A DNA stretch of 64,000 nt from Streptomyces virginiae (GTDB taxonomy: Bacteria > Actinomycetota > Actinomycetes > Streptomycetales > Streptomycetaceae). Position 1 is the stretch's first letter. The number at the start of each line of letters is the position of its first letter. Under the pieces are notes generated by a model, which saw only the letters and a program-made list of their open reading frames with translations, did not search any database and was not told where the DNA came from. Location: positions 62,001-126,000 of the forward strand of contig NZ_JOAK01000001.1 of the NCBI RefSeq assembly GCF_000720455.1. Direction: 5' to 3'. Position numbers and translations under genes: made by a program. This document shows positions 15,640 to 25,462 of this stretch, piece by piece.

Positions 15640-15730
15640 CGGAGGCGGAGGGATTTGAACCCTCGATGGGTGGTAAGACCCAAACCGCATTAGCAGTGCG
15701 GCGCCATAGACCGGACTAGGCGACGCCTCC
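15640..15730 (-). tRNA. tRNA-Ser (anticodon GCT)
   Basis: Class II tRNA of about 91 nt. Acceptor GGAGGCG / CGCCTCC, anticodon arm CCGCA-CTGCTAA-TGCGG (anticodon GCT, for AGC/AGU), a long variable arm (GGTCTTACCACC region) and T arm GAGGG-TTCAAAT-CCCTC. Discriminator G, CCA not encoded. Confidence 0.97.
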
Positions 15731-15916
15731 AGCACACCCCCGCGTACGAGGGTGCGTGCAGATGATGACACAGGCGCAGGGCCCCTCACCAATCCGCTCC
15801 CACGGTACTAGGCGGGACGGGCCGAGGGCAAAGCCTTAAAGGCCCCGCCGCACGCAACATCGGCGCGCCCGCGTCGTTGGGCAGGCGAATGACGTACGGA
15901 CGACCTGGAGTGCCCC

Positions 15917-16342
15917 ATGCTGCGTCTCGCCGCCTTCGCCGTCACCTCGGCCCTGGCCACCGCGGCCGCCGGGCCGCTGCCCCCACTGCCCCTGGGACAG
16001 CTGCTGGCCCCGCCCGACCGGCTGACCATGACCATGGCCGACACCGGCAACCGACAGCTGGACCGGGAGTACAGGCTCGAATGCGGACCCGTCGGCGGTG
16101 ACCACCCGGAGGCGGAGGGCGCCTGCGCGCGGCTGGAGCAGTTCGCCAAGGAGGGGCGCGACCCCTTCGCCCCCGTCCCTCCGGACCAGATCTGCACCAA
16201 GCAGTACGGGGGACCCGCGACCGCGCGCGTCACCGGAACATGGAACGGACGCAAGGTGAACGCCACCTTCCGCCGGACGGACGGATGCGAAATCAAGCGC
16301 TGGGACGAGTTGGAACCTCTGCTTCCGAGTGGGCGTTCCTGA
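15917..16342 (+). CDS. Subtilisin inhibitor-like (SSI family) secreted protease inhibitor
   Basis: A 141-residue secreted inhibitor of serine proteases. Residues 1 to about 20 form a Sec signal peptide (MLRLAAFAVTSALATAAAG). The mature part has the SSI pattern: LECGPVGGDHPEAEGACARLEQF (first disulfide pair), then ICTKQYGGPATARVTGTWNGRKV..FRRTDGCEIKRW (second pair). By alignment with SSI the P1 residue two after the third Cys is Lys, predicting trypsin-like rather than subtilisin-like targets. Family members restrain extracellular proteases during aerial growth and are transglutaminase substrates. Monocistronic; GGAG upstream of the ATG. Confidence 0.9.
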   Translation: MLRLAAFAVTSALATAAAGPLPPLPLGQLLAPPDRLTMTMADTGNRQLDREYRLECGPVGGDHPEAEGACARLEQFAKEGRDPFAPVPPDQICTKQYGGPATARVTGTWNGRKVNATFRRTDGCEIKRWDELEPLLPSGRS

Positions 16343-16462
16343 CCTGGGAGGATGCCCGGAAGGGGAGTCGCCGGCCCCACATCGGCCACCCCGCCGCGAG
16401 CCTGTGGCCTTAGACTCCTCCCGTGACTTGCCGGTAGTCGTTGGTCAGGGAGGAAGCTCGTC

Positions 16463-19400
16463 GTGAGCAGCAGGCCATCCCGAGGCGCTGCTCGCCTCGC
16501 AGCAATACTCGACGCCCTTCCGGACGCGCTGTTGCTCGTCAACGCCAACGGCACGGTCGTCAACGCCAATTCGATCGCGCTCGAGGTCATGGAGAGCCCC
16601 GGCACCGGGCTCGTCGGCCGGGGCGTGCTCGACCTCCTGCCCGAGTTCGACTCCAAGCTGATCCCCGGCTCCATGCGCCGGCCCGGCGAGGACGAAGGCG
16701 GCCGGACCAAGCCCAAGCGGATGGTCGCCCGCCGCACCGACGGCTCGGAGTTCCCCGTCGAGGTCACCAGCGCCCACCTCGACGGCCGCGACGCCTACCG
16801 CGAGCCGCAACCCGCCTACACCGGTGACGAGCTGCTGATGCTCGTGGTCCGGGACCTCTCGCAGACCGTCGACACCGAGGCCGAGCTGGCCCGCTCCCAG
16901 CGGCAGACCGAGATGATCCTGCGCGCCGCCGCCGAGGGCGTCGTGGGCACCGACACCGACGGACGGGTGGTGCTCGTCAACCCGGCGGCCGCCCAGATCC
17001 TCGGCTACCGCGCCACCGACCTCGGCAACCGCGAACTCCACGGCCTGGTGCAGCACTCCCGCGCCGACGGCTCGCCCTTCCCCTTCGAGGAGTCCCCGCT
17101 CGCCGACACCCTGCGCAGCGGGCGCAAGCACCGCGTACGCGGGCAGGTGCTCTGGAACAAGGCCGGGCAGCCGGTCGCCGTCGATCTGACCACCTCTCCC
17201 GTACGGGACGGGGAGCAGCTCGTGGGCGCCGTCATGACCTTCACCGACCGCCGGCCCTACGACGCCCTGGCCGCGCGCCACGCGCAGCTGCTCGCCGTCC
17301 TCGGGGACTCGCTGCGCGGGCCGCTGGACGAGCTGCGCGCGGAGCTGGCGACCCTGGCCGCCGACGACGCCGGACAGCTGTGGCCCGAGGCCAACCAGCT
17401 GCTGCACCACCTGGCCGCCGGCTACTCGCGGATGACCACCCTGGTGGACAACGTGCTCGGCTTCCAGCGCCTGGACGCCGGCCGCGAGAAGCTCGCCAAG
17501 AAGAAAGTCCTGATCAACGGAGTGGTCACGGCCGGCGTCGACGGCGCGGTCGAACTGATCGGGCCCGGGCGCGCGCAGTTCGCCGTCCACGCACCGACCA
17601 TCGAGGCCGAGGTGGACGCCGAGCGGATCTCGACCGCACTCGCACACCTGGTCGCGGACGTCGCCGGTGTGGACGCCACCGGCAAGACCCGTCAGGGCAG
17701 CGGGTACAGCGACTCGACGATCGTGGTGGCCGCCGCACAGCGCGGCGATGTCGTACGGATCGAGGTGCGCGGCCCCTACGAGGGCGGCAACCCGGTCCAC
17801 GAGCCGATCGTGCGGGGCATCGTGGCCGCTCACGGCGGCGTGCTGCAGACGGTGGAGGTCCCGGGCGCGCCCGGCGGGGCCTACGTGCTGGAACTGCCGC
17901 TCGGCTCGGGTGCCGGCACGGTGACCCTGCCCGAGCCGGCGGAGCCCCCGGCGGGCACCGGTCCGGACGGCGCCGGGACGGCCCCGGGCGCCGCTCCCGG
18001 CAAGGTCTCCGGCGGCCGGCGGGGCCGGCGCGGAGTGGACGCCTTCCTGGAGGACGAGACCGCGGGACCCGAGGCCGCGCAGGCCGGCCAGGGCGGGGGC
18101 GCGCTGGCGCTGCCGTCGGGCCGTCGGCGCGCCGGCGAGGCCGGCCCGACGGCGGGGCCCGAACTCGCGCAGTCCCCGGTGAACCCGGCGGGGCTCGGAA
18201 CCGGACGCAGGCGCGGCCGGGCCGGTGACGACAGCGGCGAGGGCGGCGGCGAGGGCCAGGGCGGCCCCGGTCGGCCCGCGCAGCCGCAGGGCAGCGCGAT
18301 GCCCGCGCTCCCGCCCGTGCCCGCGGTGCCCCCGGTGCCGGTGACCGAACACCCGGCCGGCCGACGGCGGGCGCTGGGTCCGGCCGGTCCGGCGCAGCCC
18401 GGCGGTCCCGTACCGGCGACGGGGCTCGGTCCGACGCCCGCTCCGGCCCGGCCCATCGCACCGGAGGGCGGCTTCGCGCTGCCGGCCGGTCCGGCTCCCG
18501 TTCCCCCCGTCCCCTCCGCTCCGTCAGCTCCTGCGGGCCCCGGTGCCGCCGCCTCCGAGGGCGAGAGCGGACCCGACGCCGAGGCACCGGCCGGGCGGCG
18601 TGCCCGCCGCGCGCTGGGCGCCCCCGGAGCCGAGCCCGCCGAGGCGTCGGCCGCACCGTCCGACGCTCCCGCCGAGAACCCGACCGGGCGGCGGCGTGCG
18701 CTGGCCGGCGCCCCCGCGTGGCCGGTTCCGGCAGCCCGTACGGCCTCCGAGGACGACGGGGCCACCGGCCAGGTCGCGGTCCCCGGAGCGCGCCAGTCGC
18801 AGGACGCGCCCGCGCAGGGGCAGGCCGCGCAGCCGATCAGTGTGCGCGCTCTGGGCACCCTCGGCCAGGGCATCGCCGTCGACCCCACCGCCGCGGCCCC
18901 CGCTGCGGCTTCCGGGTCCGGCCGGCGCCGCCGGCTCGCCGAGCCCAGCCCGCAGGGCCGAGCCTTCGCCATAGGCGCCCCGGAGGCGGGCGCCGACGAG
19001 GGTCCCGAGCCGCTGGACGGCCCGGGCGGTGCGGTCGAGGTGGTCAACCGGCCCGTGCCGCAGCCCGTGGACGACGAACTCCCGCCGGAGCCCCTGGACA
19101 ACCCGCGCCGGCTCCTGGTGTGGCCGGCGCCCGATGTGCAGACGCAGCAGGCGCTCAGCGACCGGGGCTACCGCCCGGTGGTCGTCCACTCCCGTGAGGA
19201 GGTGGACGCGCAGATCGCCGCGTTCCCCGCCGCGCTGTTCGTCGACCCGCTGACCGGGCCGATCACCCGGACCGCCCTGCAGTCGCTGCGGCAGGCCGCG
19301 GTGGCCGCCGAGGTGCCCGTACTGGTCACGGCCGGGCTGGGGCACGCCACGCGCGAGGCGGCGTACGGAGCCGATCCGGCCGTGCTGCTCAAGGCGCTGG

Positions 19401-19804
19401 CCCCGCGCGACAGCGAGCAGCATCCCTCCCGGGTGCTGCTGATCGAGGAGCACGACGAGATCGCGACCGCGCTGACCGCGGCTCTGGAGCGGCGCGGCAT
19501 GCAGGTCGCCCGGGCCGGCGCGGACACCGACGCGGTGGAGCTGGCGACGCGGATGCGGCCGAACCTGGTGGTCATGGACCTGATGCAGGTGCGCCGTCGG
19601 CGGGCCGGGATCGTGGACTGGCTGCGGGCGAACGGGCAGCTGAACCGGACCCCGCTGGTCGTCTACACGGCGACCGGCATCGATCCGGCCGAACTGCCGC
19701 GCCTGGCCTCGGGCGAGAGCGTGCTCTTCCTCGCGGAGCGGGCGACCACGACGGACGTCCAGGGCCGCATCGTGGACCTGCTGGCCAAGATCGGCACCAA
19801 CTAG
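16463..19804 (+). CDS. PAS / pseudokinase / tandem receiver hybrid protein
   Basis: A 1113-residue cytoplasmic protein, GTG start after AGGGAGGAAG. Two PAS domains (about 10-125 and 150-268) precede a HisKA-like helix pair. Where active kinases have SHELRTPL it reads GDSLRGPL (about 280-287), so the phospho-acceptor His is absent; the N-box Asn and the GxGLGL loop are also missing although IVAAHGG remains (about 455). Residues about 490-880 are a Pro/Ala/Gly-rich disordered linker with at least six GRRR-type motifs (GRRRALG, GRRARRALG, GRRRRLAEP). Two receiver-like domains follow (about 881-985 and 988-1110); the first keeps FVDPL and LVTAG but lacks the acidic pair, the second keeps EEHD, VVMDLM and YTATG but has Glu where Lys is expected. 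Probably a scaffold, not an active kinase. Confidence 0.85.
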   Translation: MSSRPSRGAARLAAILDALPDALLLVNANGTVVNANSIALEVMESPGTGLVGRGVLDLLPEFDSKLIPGSMRRPGEDEGGRTKPKRMVARRTDGSEFPVEVTSAHLDGRDAYREPQPAYTGDELLMLVVRDLSQTVDTEAELARSQRQTEMILRAAAEGVVGTDTDGRVVLVNPAAAQILGYRATDLGNRELHGLVQHSRADGSPFPFEESPLADTLRSGRKHRVRGQVLWNKAGQPVAVDLTTSPVRDGEQLVGAVMTFTDRRPYDALAARHAQLLAVLGDSLRGPLDELRAELATLAADDAGQLWPEANQLLHHLAAGYSRMTTLVDNVLGFQRLDAGREKLAKKKVLINGVVTAGVDGAVELIGPGRAQFAVHAPTIEAEVDAERISTALAHLVADVAGVDATGKTRQGSGYSDSTIVVAAAQRGDVVRIEVRGPYEGGNPVHEPIVRGIVAAHGGVLQTVEVPGAPGGAYVLELPLGSGAGTVTLPEPAEPPAGTGPDGAGTAPGAAPGKVSGGRRGRRGVDAFLEDETAGPEAAQAGQGGGALALPSGRRRAGEAGPTAGPELAQSPVNPAGLGTGRRRGRAGDDSGEGGGEGQGGPGRPAQPQGSAMPALPPVPAVPPVPVTEHPAGRRRALGPAGPAQPGGPVPATGLGPTPAPARPIAPEGGFALPAGPAPVPPVPSAPSAPAGPGAAASEGESGPDAEAPAGRRARRALGAPGAEPAEASAAPSDAPAENPTGRRRALAGAPAWPVPAARTASEDDGATGQVAVPGARQSQDAPAQGQAAQPISVRALGTLGQGIAVDPTAAAPAAASGSGRRRRLAEPSPQGRAFAIGAPEAGADEGPEPLDGPGGAVEVVNRPVPQPVDDELPPEPLDNPRRLLVWPAPDVQTQQALSDRGYRPVVVHSREEVDAQIAAFPAALFVDPLTGPITRTALQSLRQAAVAAEVPVLVTAGLGHATREAAYGADPAVLLKALAPRDSEQHPSRVLLIEEHDEIATALTAALERRGMQVARAGADTDAVELATRMRPNLVVMDLMQVRRRRAGIVDWLRANGQLNRTPLVVYTATGIDPAELPRLASGESVLFLAERATTTDVQGRIVDLLAKIGTN

Positions 19805-19817
19805 CGATCCTGGCCCG

Positions 19818-20393
19818 ATGGCCATCATCAACACGACCGAGCACACCGTCCCCGCCGACAACGGGGAGGTGAACCTGCTCATCGCGCGACAGGTGGAGCC
19901 GGGGCACGAGGAGACGTTCGAGGCCTGGGCCCACGGGATCCTGGAGACGGCCGCAGGATTCCCGGACCACCTGGGCTACGGGCTCTTCCGGCCGGCGACG
20001 GAGGGCGGTCCGTGGTTCCTGGTCCACCGCTTCCGCAACCAGGCCGCCTTCCAGCGCTGGCAGGACTCCCCGGAGCGGGCGCAGTGGTTCTCCAACTGCC
20101 TGGGCCACCACCACACGGAGATAGCCCGGCGGGAACTCCACGGCATGGAGACCTGGTTCGCCAAGCCGGGTACGACCCGGCCCGCGCCGCCGCGATGGAA
20201 GATGGCGATCAGCTCTGGGCTGGCCATCTTCCCGATCTCGCTCGCCGGCAACGCGGTGCTCGGGCCGTACCTGGTGGATCTGCACTTCGTACTGCGCACG
20301 GCCGCCTTCGCCGTCGTGTTCAGCACGCTGATGACCTATGTGGCCATGCCCGCCGTCAGCAGGCTGCTGCGGCCATGGCTCACGCGGGGTTAG
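19818..20393 (+). CDS. ABM-domain membrane protein
   Basis: A 191-residue protein with an N-terminal ABM (antibiotic biosynthesis monooxygenase-like) domain at about 18-110 (VNLLIARQVEPGHEETFEAWAHGILETAAGFPDHLGYGLFRP, WFLVHRFRNQAAFQRWQDSPERAQWF) and two C-terminal transmembrane helices (about 128-150 and 158-182). This matches the YccF-like/ABM membrane group often annotated as antibiotic biosynthesis monooxygenase; catalysis is unproven. It starts 13 bp after the PAS hybrid gene and probably shares its transcript. Confidence 0.83.
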   Translation: MAIINTTEHTVPADNGEVNLLIARQVEPGHEETFEAWAHGILETAAGFPDHLGYGLFRPATEGGPWFLVHRFRNQAAFQRWQDSPERAQWFSNCLGHHHTEIARRELHGMETWFAKPGTTRPAPPRWKMAISSGLAIFPISLAGNAVLGPYLVDLHFVLRTAAFAVVFSTLMTYVAMPAVSRLLRPWLTRG

Positions 20394-20415
20394 GCCCCCT
20401 CGGGGCCCGGGGGCG

Positions 20416-22065
<1,650 letters not shown>

Positions 22066-22171
22066 AGCGTCCTCCCGGTGAGCGCTGCGGCGCTGCGGCG
22101 GCTACGGATGCTGCCGATTCTGCTCACATACCGGTCGGTCTGTCACTACCCGAGGGTAGAACCCGCCTCGT

Positions 22172-22185
22172 GTTTCACGTGAAAC
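22172..22185. promoter_or_regulatory. parS site, upstream member of a tandem pair
   Basis: Perfect GTTTCACGTGAAAC in the gap between the acyl-CoA ligase start and the SigE-family sigma stop. Centre-to-centre distance to the next site is 22 bp, about two helical turns, so both face the same side of the DNA. Confidence 0.95.
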
Positions 22186-22193
22186 AGCCCCTT

Positions 22194-22207
22194 GTTTCAC
22201 GTGAAAC
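22194..22207. promoter_or_regulatory. parS site, second member of the tandem pair
   Basis: Perfect GTTTCACGTGAAAC ending 10 bp before the sigma factor stop codon. Intergenic, unlike most other parS sites in this window. Confidence 0.95.
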
Positions 22208-22217
22208 AACGCCCGTC

Positions 22218-22751
22218 TCAGCGGACCGGGGTGAGCTCCGGGTCCTCACGGAGCTTGCCCAGCGCGCGGGAGACGGCGCTCTTGACCGTGCCGACCGAGA
22301 CTCCCAGCAGCTCGGCGGTCTGCACCTCGCTCAGGTCCTCGTAGTAGCGCAGGACGACCATGGCACGCTGCCGGTCGGGCAGCCGGGTCACCGCACGCCA
22401 CATCGCGTCGCGCAGCGCCTGGGCCTCGGCGGGGTCGGAGGCGGGGGCCGGCTCGGTCTCCGGGAGTTCGTCGCAGACGAACTCGTCGACCTTGCGCTTG
22501 CGCCACTGGGAGGTACGGGTGTTGACCAGGGTCCGCCGGACGTAGCCGTCCAGTGCGCGGTGGTCCTCGATGCGGTCCCAGGCCACGTACGTCTTCGCGA
22601 GGGCGGTCTGGAGCAGGTCCTCCGCATCGCACGGGTTGGCGGTGAGGGAACGCGCGGTGCGCAACAGGACCGTGCCGCGGTTCCGGACGTACGCCGAGAA
22701 CGACGGGTACGGCGTCGGGTTCGAGGCGAGCGGGCACACAGGCGGGGTCAT
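22218..22751 (-). CDS. SigE-family ECF RNA polymerase sigma factor
   Basis: A 177-residue ECF-type sigma factor of the actinobacterial SigE/YlaC-like family often annotated SigE family sigma-70. Region 2: FSAYVRNRGTVLLRTARSLTANPCDAEDLLQTALAKTYVAWDRI; region 4: LPDRQRAMVVLRYYEDLSEVQTAELLGVSVGTVKSAVSRALGKLRE. No region 3, as expected. An anti-sigma gene is not next to it. Downstream of its stop lies the tandem parS pair. Regulon unknown. Confidence 0.93.
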   Translation of the reverse strand: MTPPVCPLASNPTPYPSFSAYVRNRGTVLLRTARSLTANPCDAEDLLQTALAKTYVAWDRIEDHRALDGYVRRTLVNTRTSQWRKRKVDEFVCDELPETEPAPASDPAEAQALRDAMWRAVTRLPDRQRAMVVLRYYEDLSEVQTAELLGVSVGTVKSAVSRALGKLREDPELTPVR

Positions 22752-22887
22752 GTCTCCACGCTAGGAGCGCCCGCCAGCCCTGGAATCGCCCGTAGGTGCC
22801 GATGGGGGATCCATCTCAGGTTGTAGGAGTAGGGCCATCCCCACCCCCTGAAGGTGGAGGGGGCGGGGCCCGGCACGGACCGGGGTC

Positions 22888-24054
22888 TCAGCCGTCGGCG
22901 CCGAGGATCAGCCCGGACGTCGGCACCCCGGTGCCGGCCGTGACGAGTGCGTGCGAGGCTCCCGCCACCTGGTTGACGGAGGTGCCGCGCACCTGGCGGA
23001 CGGCCTCGGCGATGCCGTTCATGCCGTGCAGGTAGGCCTCCCCGAGCTGGCCGCCATGGGTGTTGAGCGCGAGCGCGTCCGCGGCCACGAAGTCGGCGGC
23101 CACGCCCGGCTCGCAGAAGCCGAACTCCTCCAGCTGCATCAGGACGAAGGGGGTGAAGTGGTCGTAGAGGATGCCGACGTCGATGTCGGAGGGTCGCAGC
23201 CCGCTGGTGCGCCACAGCTGGCGCGCGACCACGTCCATCTCCGGCAGGCCGGTCAGGTCGTCGCGGTAGAAGGAGGTCATGCCCTCCTGACGGCGTCCGG
23301 CTCCCTGCGCCGCCGCGGTGATCACGGCGGGCGCGCGGCGCAGGGAGCGGGCCCGCTCGGTCGTGGTGACGACGAGGGCCTGGCCGCCGTCGGTCTCCTG
23401 GCAGCAGTCCAGCAGCCGCAGCGGTTCGACGATCCAGCGTGAGGCGGCGTGGTCGGCGAGGGTGATCGGCCTGCCGTGGAAATAGGCGGCCGGATTGTTC
23501 GCGGCGTGCCGTCGGCCGGTGACGGCGACGTGCCCGAAGGCTTCGGGATTGAGGTTGTAGGTGTGCAGGTAGCGCTGGGCGGCCATGGCCACCCAGGAGG
23601 CAGGGGTCAGCAGCCCCCAGGGCAGCGACCAGCCCAGTGCCGCGCCCTCCGCCGAGGCCTCGCGCTGCTGGACGCCGGAGCCGAAGCGGCGTCCGGAGCG
23701 CTCGTTGAACGCGCGGTAGCAGACCACGACCTCCGCGACCCCGGTGGCGACGGCGAGGGCGGCCTGCTGGACGGTGGCGCAGGCCGCGCCTCCGCCGTAG
23801 TGGATGCGGGAGAAGAAGGACAGCTCCCCGATGCCCGCCGCCTGCGCGACGGTGATCTCGGGGCTGGTGTCCATGGTGAAGGTGACCATGCCGTCGACGT
23901 CTGCGGGGGTGAGCCCGGCGTCGTCGAGGGCCGCGTGCACGGCTTCGACGGCGAGCTTGAGCTCGCTGCGGCCGGAGTCCTTGGAGAACTCGGTCGCGCC
24001 GATGCCGGCGATCGCGGCCCGGCCGCCGAGCTGGTCCCGGGTGCGGACGCTCAT
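22888..24054 (-). CDS. Ltp2-like thiolase / steroid side-chain aldolase
   Basis: A 388-residue thiolase-fold protein of the lipid-transfer (SCP-x thiolase) group. It contains IAGIGATEFSKDSGRSELKLAVEAVHAALDDAGL, GGGAACATVQQAALAVATGVAEVVVCYRAFNERSG, DCCQETDGGQALVVTT and ALNTHGGQLGEAYLHGMNGIAEAVRQVRG. In mycobacterial Ltp2 such a protein performs the retro-aldol cleavage that releases propionyl-CoA from the steroid D ring, working with the DUF35 part of ChsH2. Here it is the last gene of a five-gene operon and overlaps the MaoC gene by 4 bp. Steroid specificity is inferred from context only. Confidence 0.9.
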   Translation of the reverse strand: MSVRTRDQLGGRAAIAGIGATEFSKDSGRSELKLAVEAVHAALDDAGLTPADVDGMVTFTMDTSPEITVAQAAGIGELSFFSRIHYGGGAACATVQQAALAVATGVAEVVVCYRAFNERSGRRFGSGVQQREASAEGAALGWSLPWGLLTPASWVAMAAQRYLHTYNLNPEAFGHVAVTGRRHAANNPAAYFHGRPITLADHAASRWIVEPLRLLDCCQETDGGQALVVTTTERARSLRRAPAVITAAAQGAGRRQEGMTSFYRDDLTGLPEMDVVARQLWRTSGLRPSDIDVGILYDHFTPFVLMQLEEFGFCEPGVAADFVAADALALNTHGGQLGEAYLHGMNGIAEAVRQVRGTSVNQVAGASHALVTAGTGVPTSGLILGADG

Positions 24055-24434
24055 CGCGCCACCTCCGCGGTGACCGTTCCCGACACGTGGTGGCCTATGC
24101 CATTGGTTCCGACGACCCGGATCTCGACGGTGTTGCCGAGCACAGCGGTGACGGTGCCGGTGAGGGTCATGGTGTCCCCCGGATAGTTGGGGGCGCCGAG
24201 GCGGATGGCCACCTTGCGCAGGACGGCCCGCGACCCGAGCCGGTCGGTGATGTAGCGGCCGACCAGTCCGTTGGTGGTCAGGATGTTCATGAAGATGTCG
24301 GGGGAGCCCTTCTCCCGCGCGAGCGCCGTGTCGTGGTGCACGTCCTGGTAGTCGCGGGAGGCGATCGCGCCCGCGACGATCAGGGTGCGGGTGACCGCGA
24401 TCTCCAGCGGCGGCAGCGTGTCGCCGACGTTCAT
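24051..24434 (-). CDS. MaoC-like hydratase (ChsH1-like subunit)
   Basis: A 127-residue single hot-dog domain protein: LPPLEIAVTRTLIVAGAIASRDYQDVHHDTALAREKGSPDIFMNILTTNGLVGRYITDRLG. The pattern S/D..D.HPxHxD is present as DYQDVHHD, supplying the catalytic Asp/His of MaoC R-hydratases. In the igr operon ChsH1 pairs with the MaoC domain of ChsH2 to hydrate the side-chain enoyl-CoA. Both ends overlap neighbours by 4 bp (ATGA), indicating translational coupling. Confidence 0.9.
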   Translation of the reverse strand: MNVGDTLPPLEIAVTRTLIVAGAIASRDYQDVHHDTALAREKGSPDIFMNILTTNGLVGRYITDRLGSRAVLRKVAIRLGAPNYPGDTMTLTGTVTAVLGNTVEIRVVGTNGIGHHVSGTVTAEVAR

Positions 24435-25462
24435 GCCTGTTCTCCCTCGGCTATCGACGCCCCCAGCTCGGCCAGCAGCTCGCTGCCGCAGCCCAGGTAG
24501 GCGTCCAGCTGTCGTCCCCACAGGAAGTGCCGGTGGACCGGGTGGTCGAGGTCGGCGCCCATGCCGCCGTGCAGGTGCTGGCCCGCGTGCACGACCCGCT
24601 TGCCGGCCTCAGAGGCCCACCAGGCCGCCGTCAGCGCGTGCTCGCGCGCCGCGAGCCCCTGGTCGATGCGCCAGGCCGCTTCGTACGTGGTGACCCGGAT
24701 CGCCTCGGTGTCCATGTGGGCGTCGGCCGCGCGCAGCATGACGCCCTGGTTGGTGGAGAGCGGCCGGCCGAACTGCTCGCGGGTGGAGGTGTACTCCACC
24801 GCACGGGCGAGCGAGCCCGCGCAGACGCCCGCCTGGAGCCCGGCGAAGGCGGTGCGGGCGGCGGCGAGGGTGTGCTCGTAGGCGCCGTCGGACCCGATGC
24901 GTTCGGCCCCGGCCCCGCTGAGGACCAGGCGGCCCGCCGACCAGGGGGCGGTGGTCTCGACCGGGGACGTCCGTACGCCGGGCGCGTCGGTCCGTACGAG
25001 CCACAGGGCCCGCTCGGCGTCCGGAACCAGTACGTGCGTGGCGTCGCGCAGCCAGGGGACGGCGGGGGCGGTGCCGGTGAGCCGGCCGTCCTCGGCGGTG
25101 ATCCGGCCGCGGGCCGGGAAGGCGCCGGTGGCCACCGCGTCCCCGTTGCCGAGGGCGGGCAGCAGGCGGGCGCGTTGGTCCGCGCTGCCGTGGGCGGCCA
25201 CGGGGAGGATCCCGTACGCGCAGGTGGCGGCGTAGGGGACCTGCGCGGTGGTGCGGCCCTGTTCCTCCAGGAGCAGGACCAGTCCGAGCAGGCCGATCTC
25301 CTCGACGGCTGCGGTCAAGCCGGCGGCGGTGAGGGCCTTCCAGAGTTCGGCGTCGCTGCCGGTGCCGGCGGCGGCGAGGCGCTCATGGGTGGCGAGGTCG
25401 GAGAAGATCCGGGCGGCGAGGCCGGCCGCGGCGGCCTGTTCCTCGGTGGGGTGGAAGTCCAT
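24431..25462 (-). CDS. Acyl-CoA dehydrogenase, FadE28/ChsE1-like subunit
   Basis: A 343-residue flavoprotein subunit. It has the N-terminal helical part (MDFHPTEEQAAAAGLAARIFSDLA), a middle beta domain, and the C-terminal helices SLARAVEYTSTREQFGRPLSTNQGVM (FAD-binding Arg/Gln/Phe motif) and AGQHLHGGMGADLDHPVHRHFLWGRQLDAYLG. It is shorter and more divergent than the second dehydrogenase in the operon and lacks an obvious catalytic Glu, as expected for one half of an alpha2beta2 FadE28-FadE29 type enzyme. Its ATG shares one base with the stop of the MaoC-DUF35 gene. Confidence 0.88.
   Translation of the reverse strand: MDFHPTEEQAAAAGLAARIFSDLATHERLAAAGTGSDAELWKALTAAGLTAAVEEIGLLGLVLLLEEQGRTTAQVPYAATCAYGILPVAAHGSADQRARLLPALGNGDAVATGAFPARGRITAEDGRLTGTAPAVPWLRDATHVLVPDAERALWLVRTDAPGVRTSPVETTAPWSAGRLVLSGAGAERIGSDGAYEHTLAAARTAFAGLQAGVCAGSLARAVEYTSTREQFGRPLSTNQGVMLRAADAHMDTEAIRVTTYEAAWRIDQGLAAREHALTAAWWASEAGKRVVHAGQHLHGGMGADLDHPVHRHFLWGRQLDAYLGCGSELLAELGASIAEGEQA

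Noticed and set aside
22752..22887. Possible terminator from the CCCACCCCC / GGGGGCGGGG stretch
   Set aside because: The pairing is imperfect and alternative foldings exist, so it is not listed as a feature.
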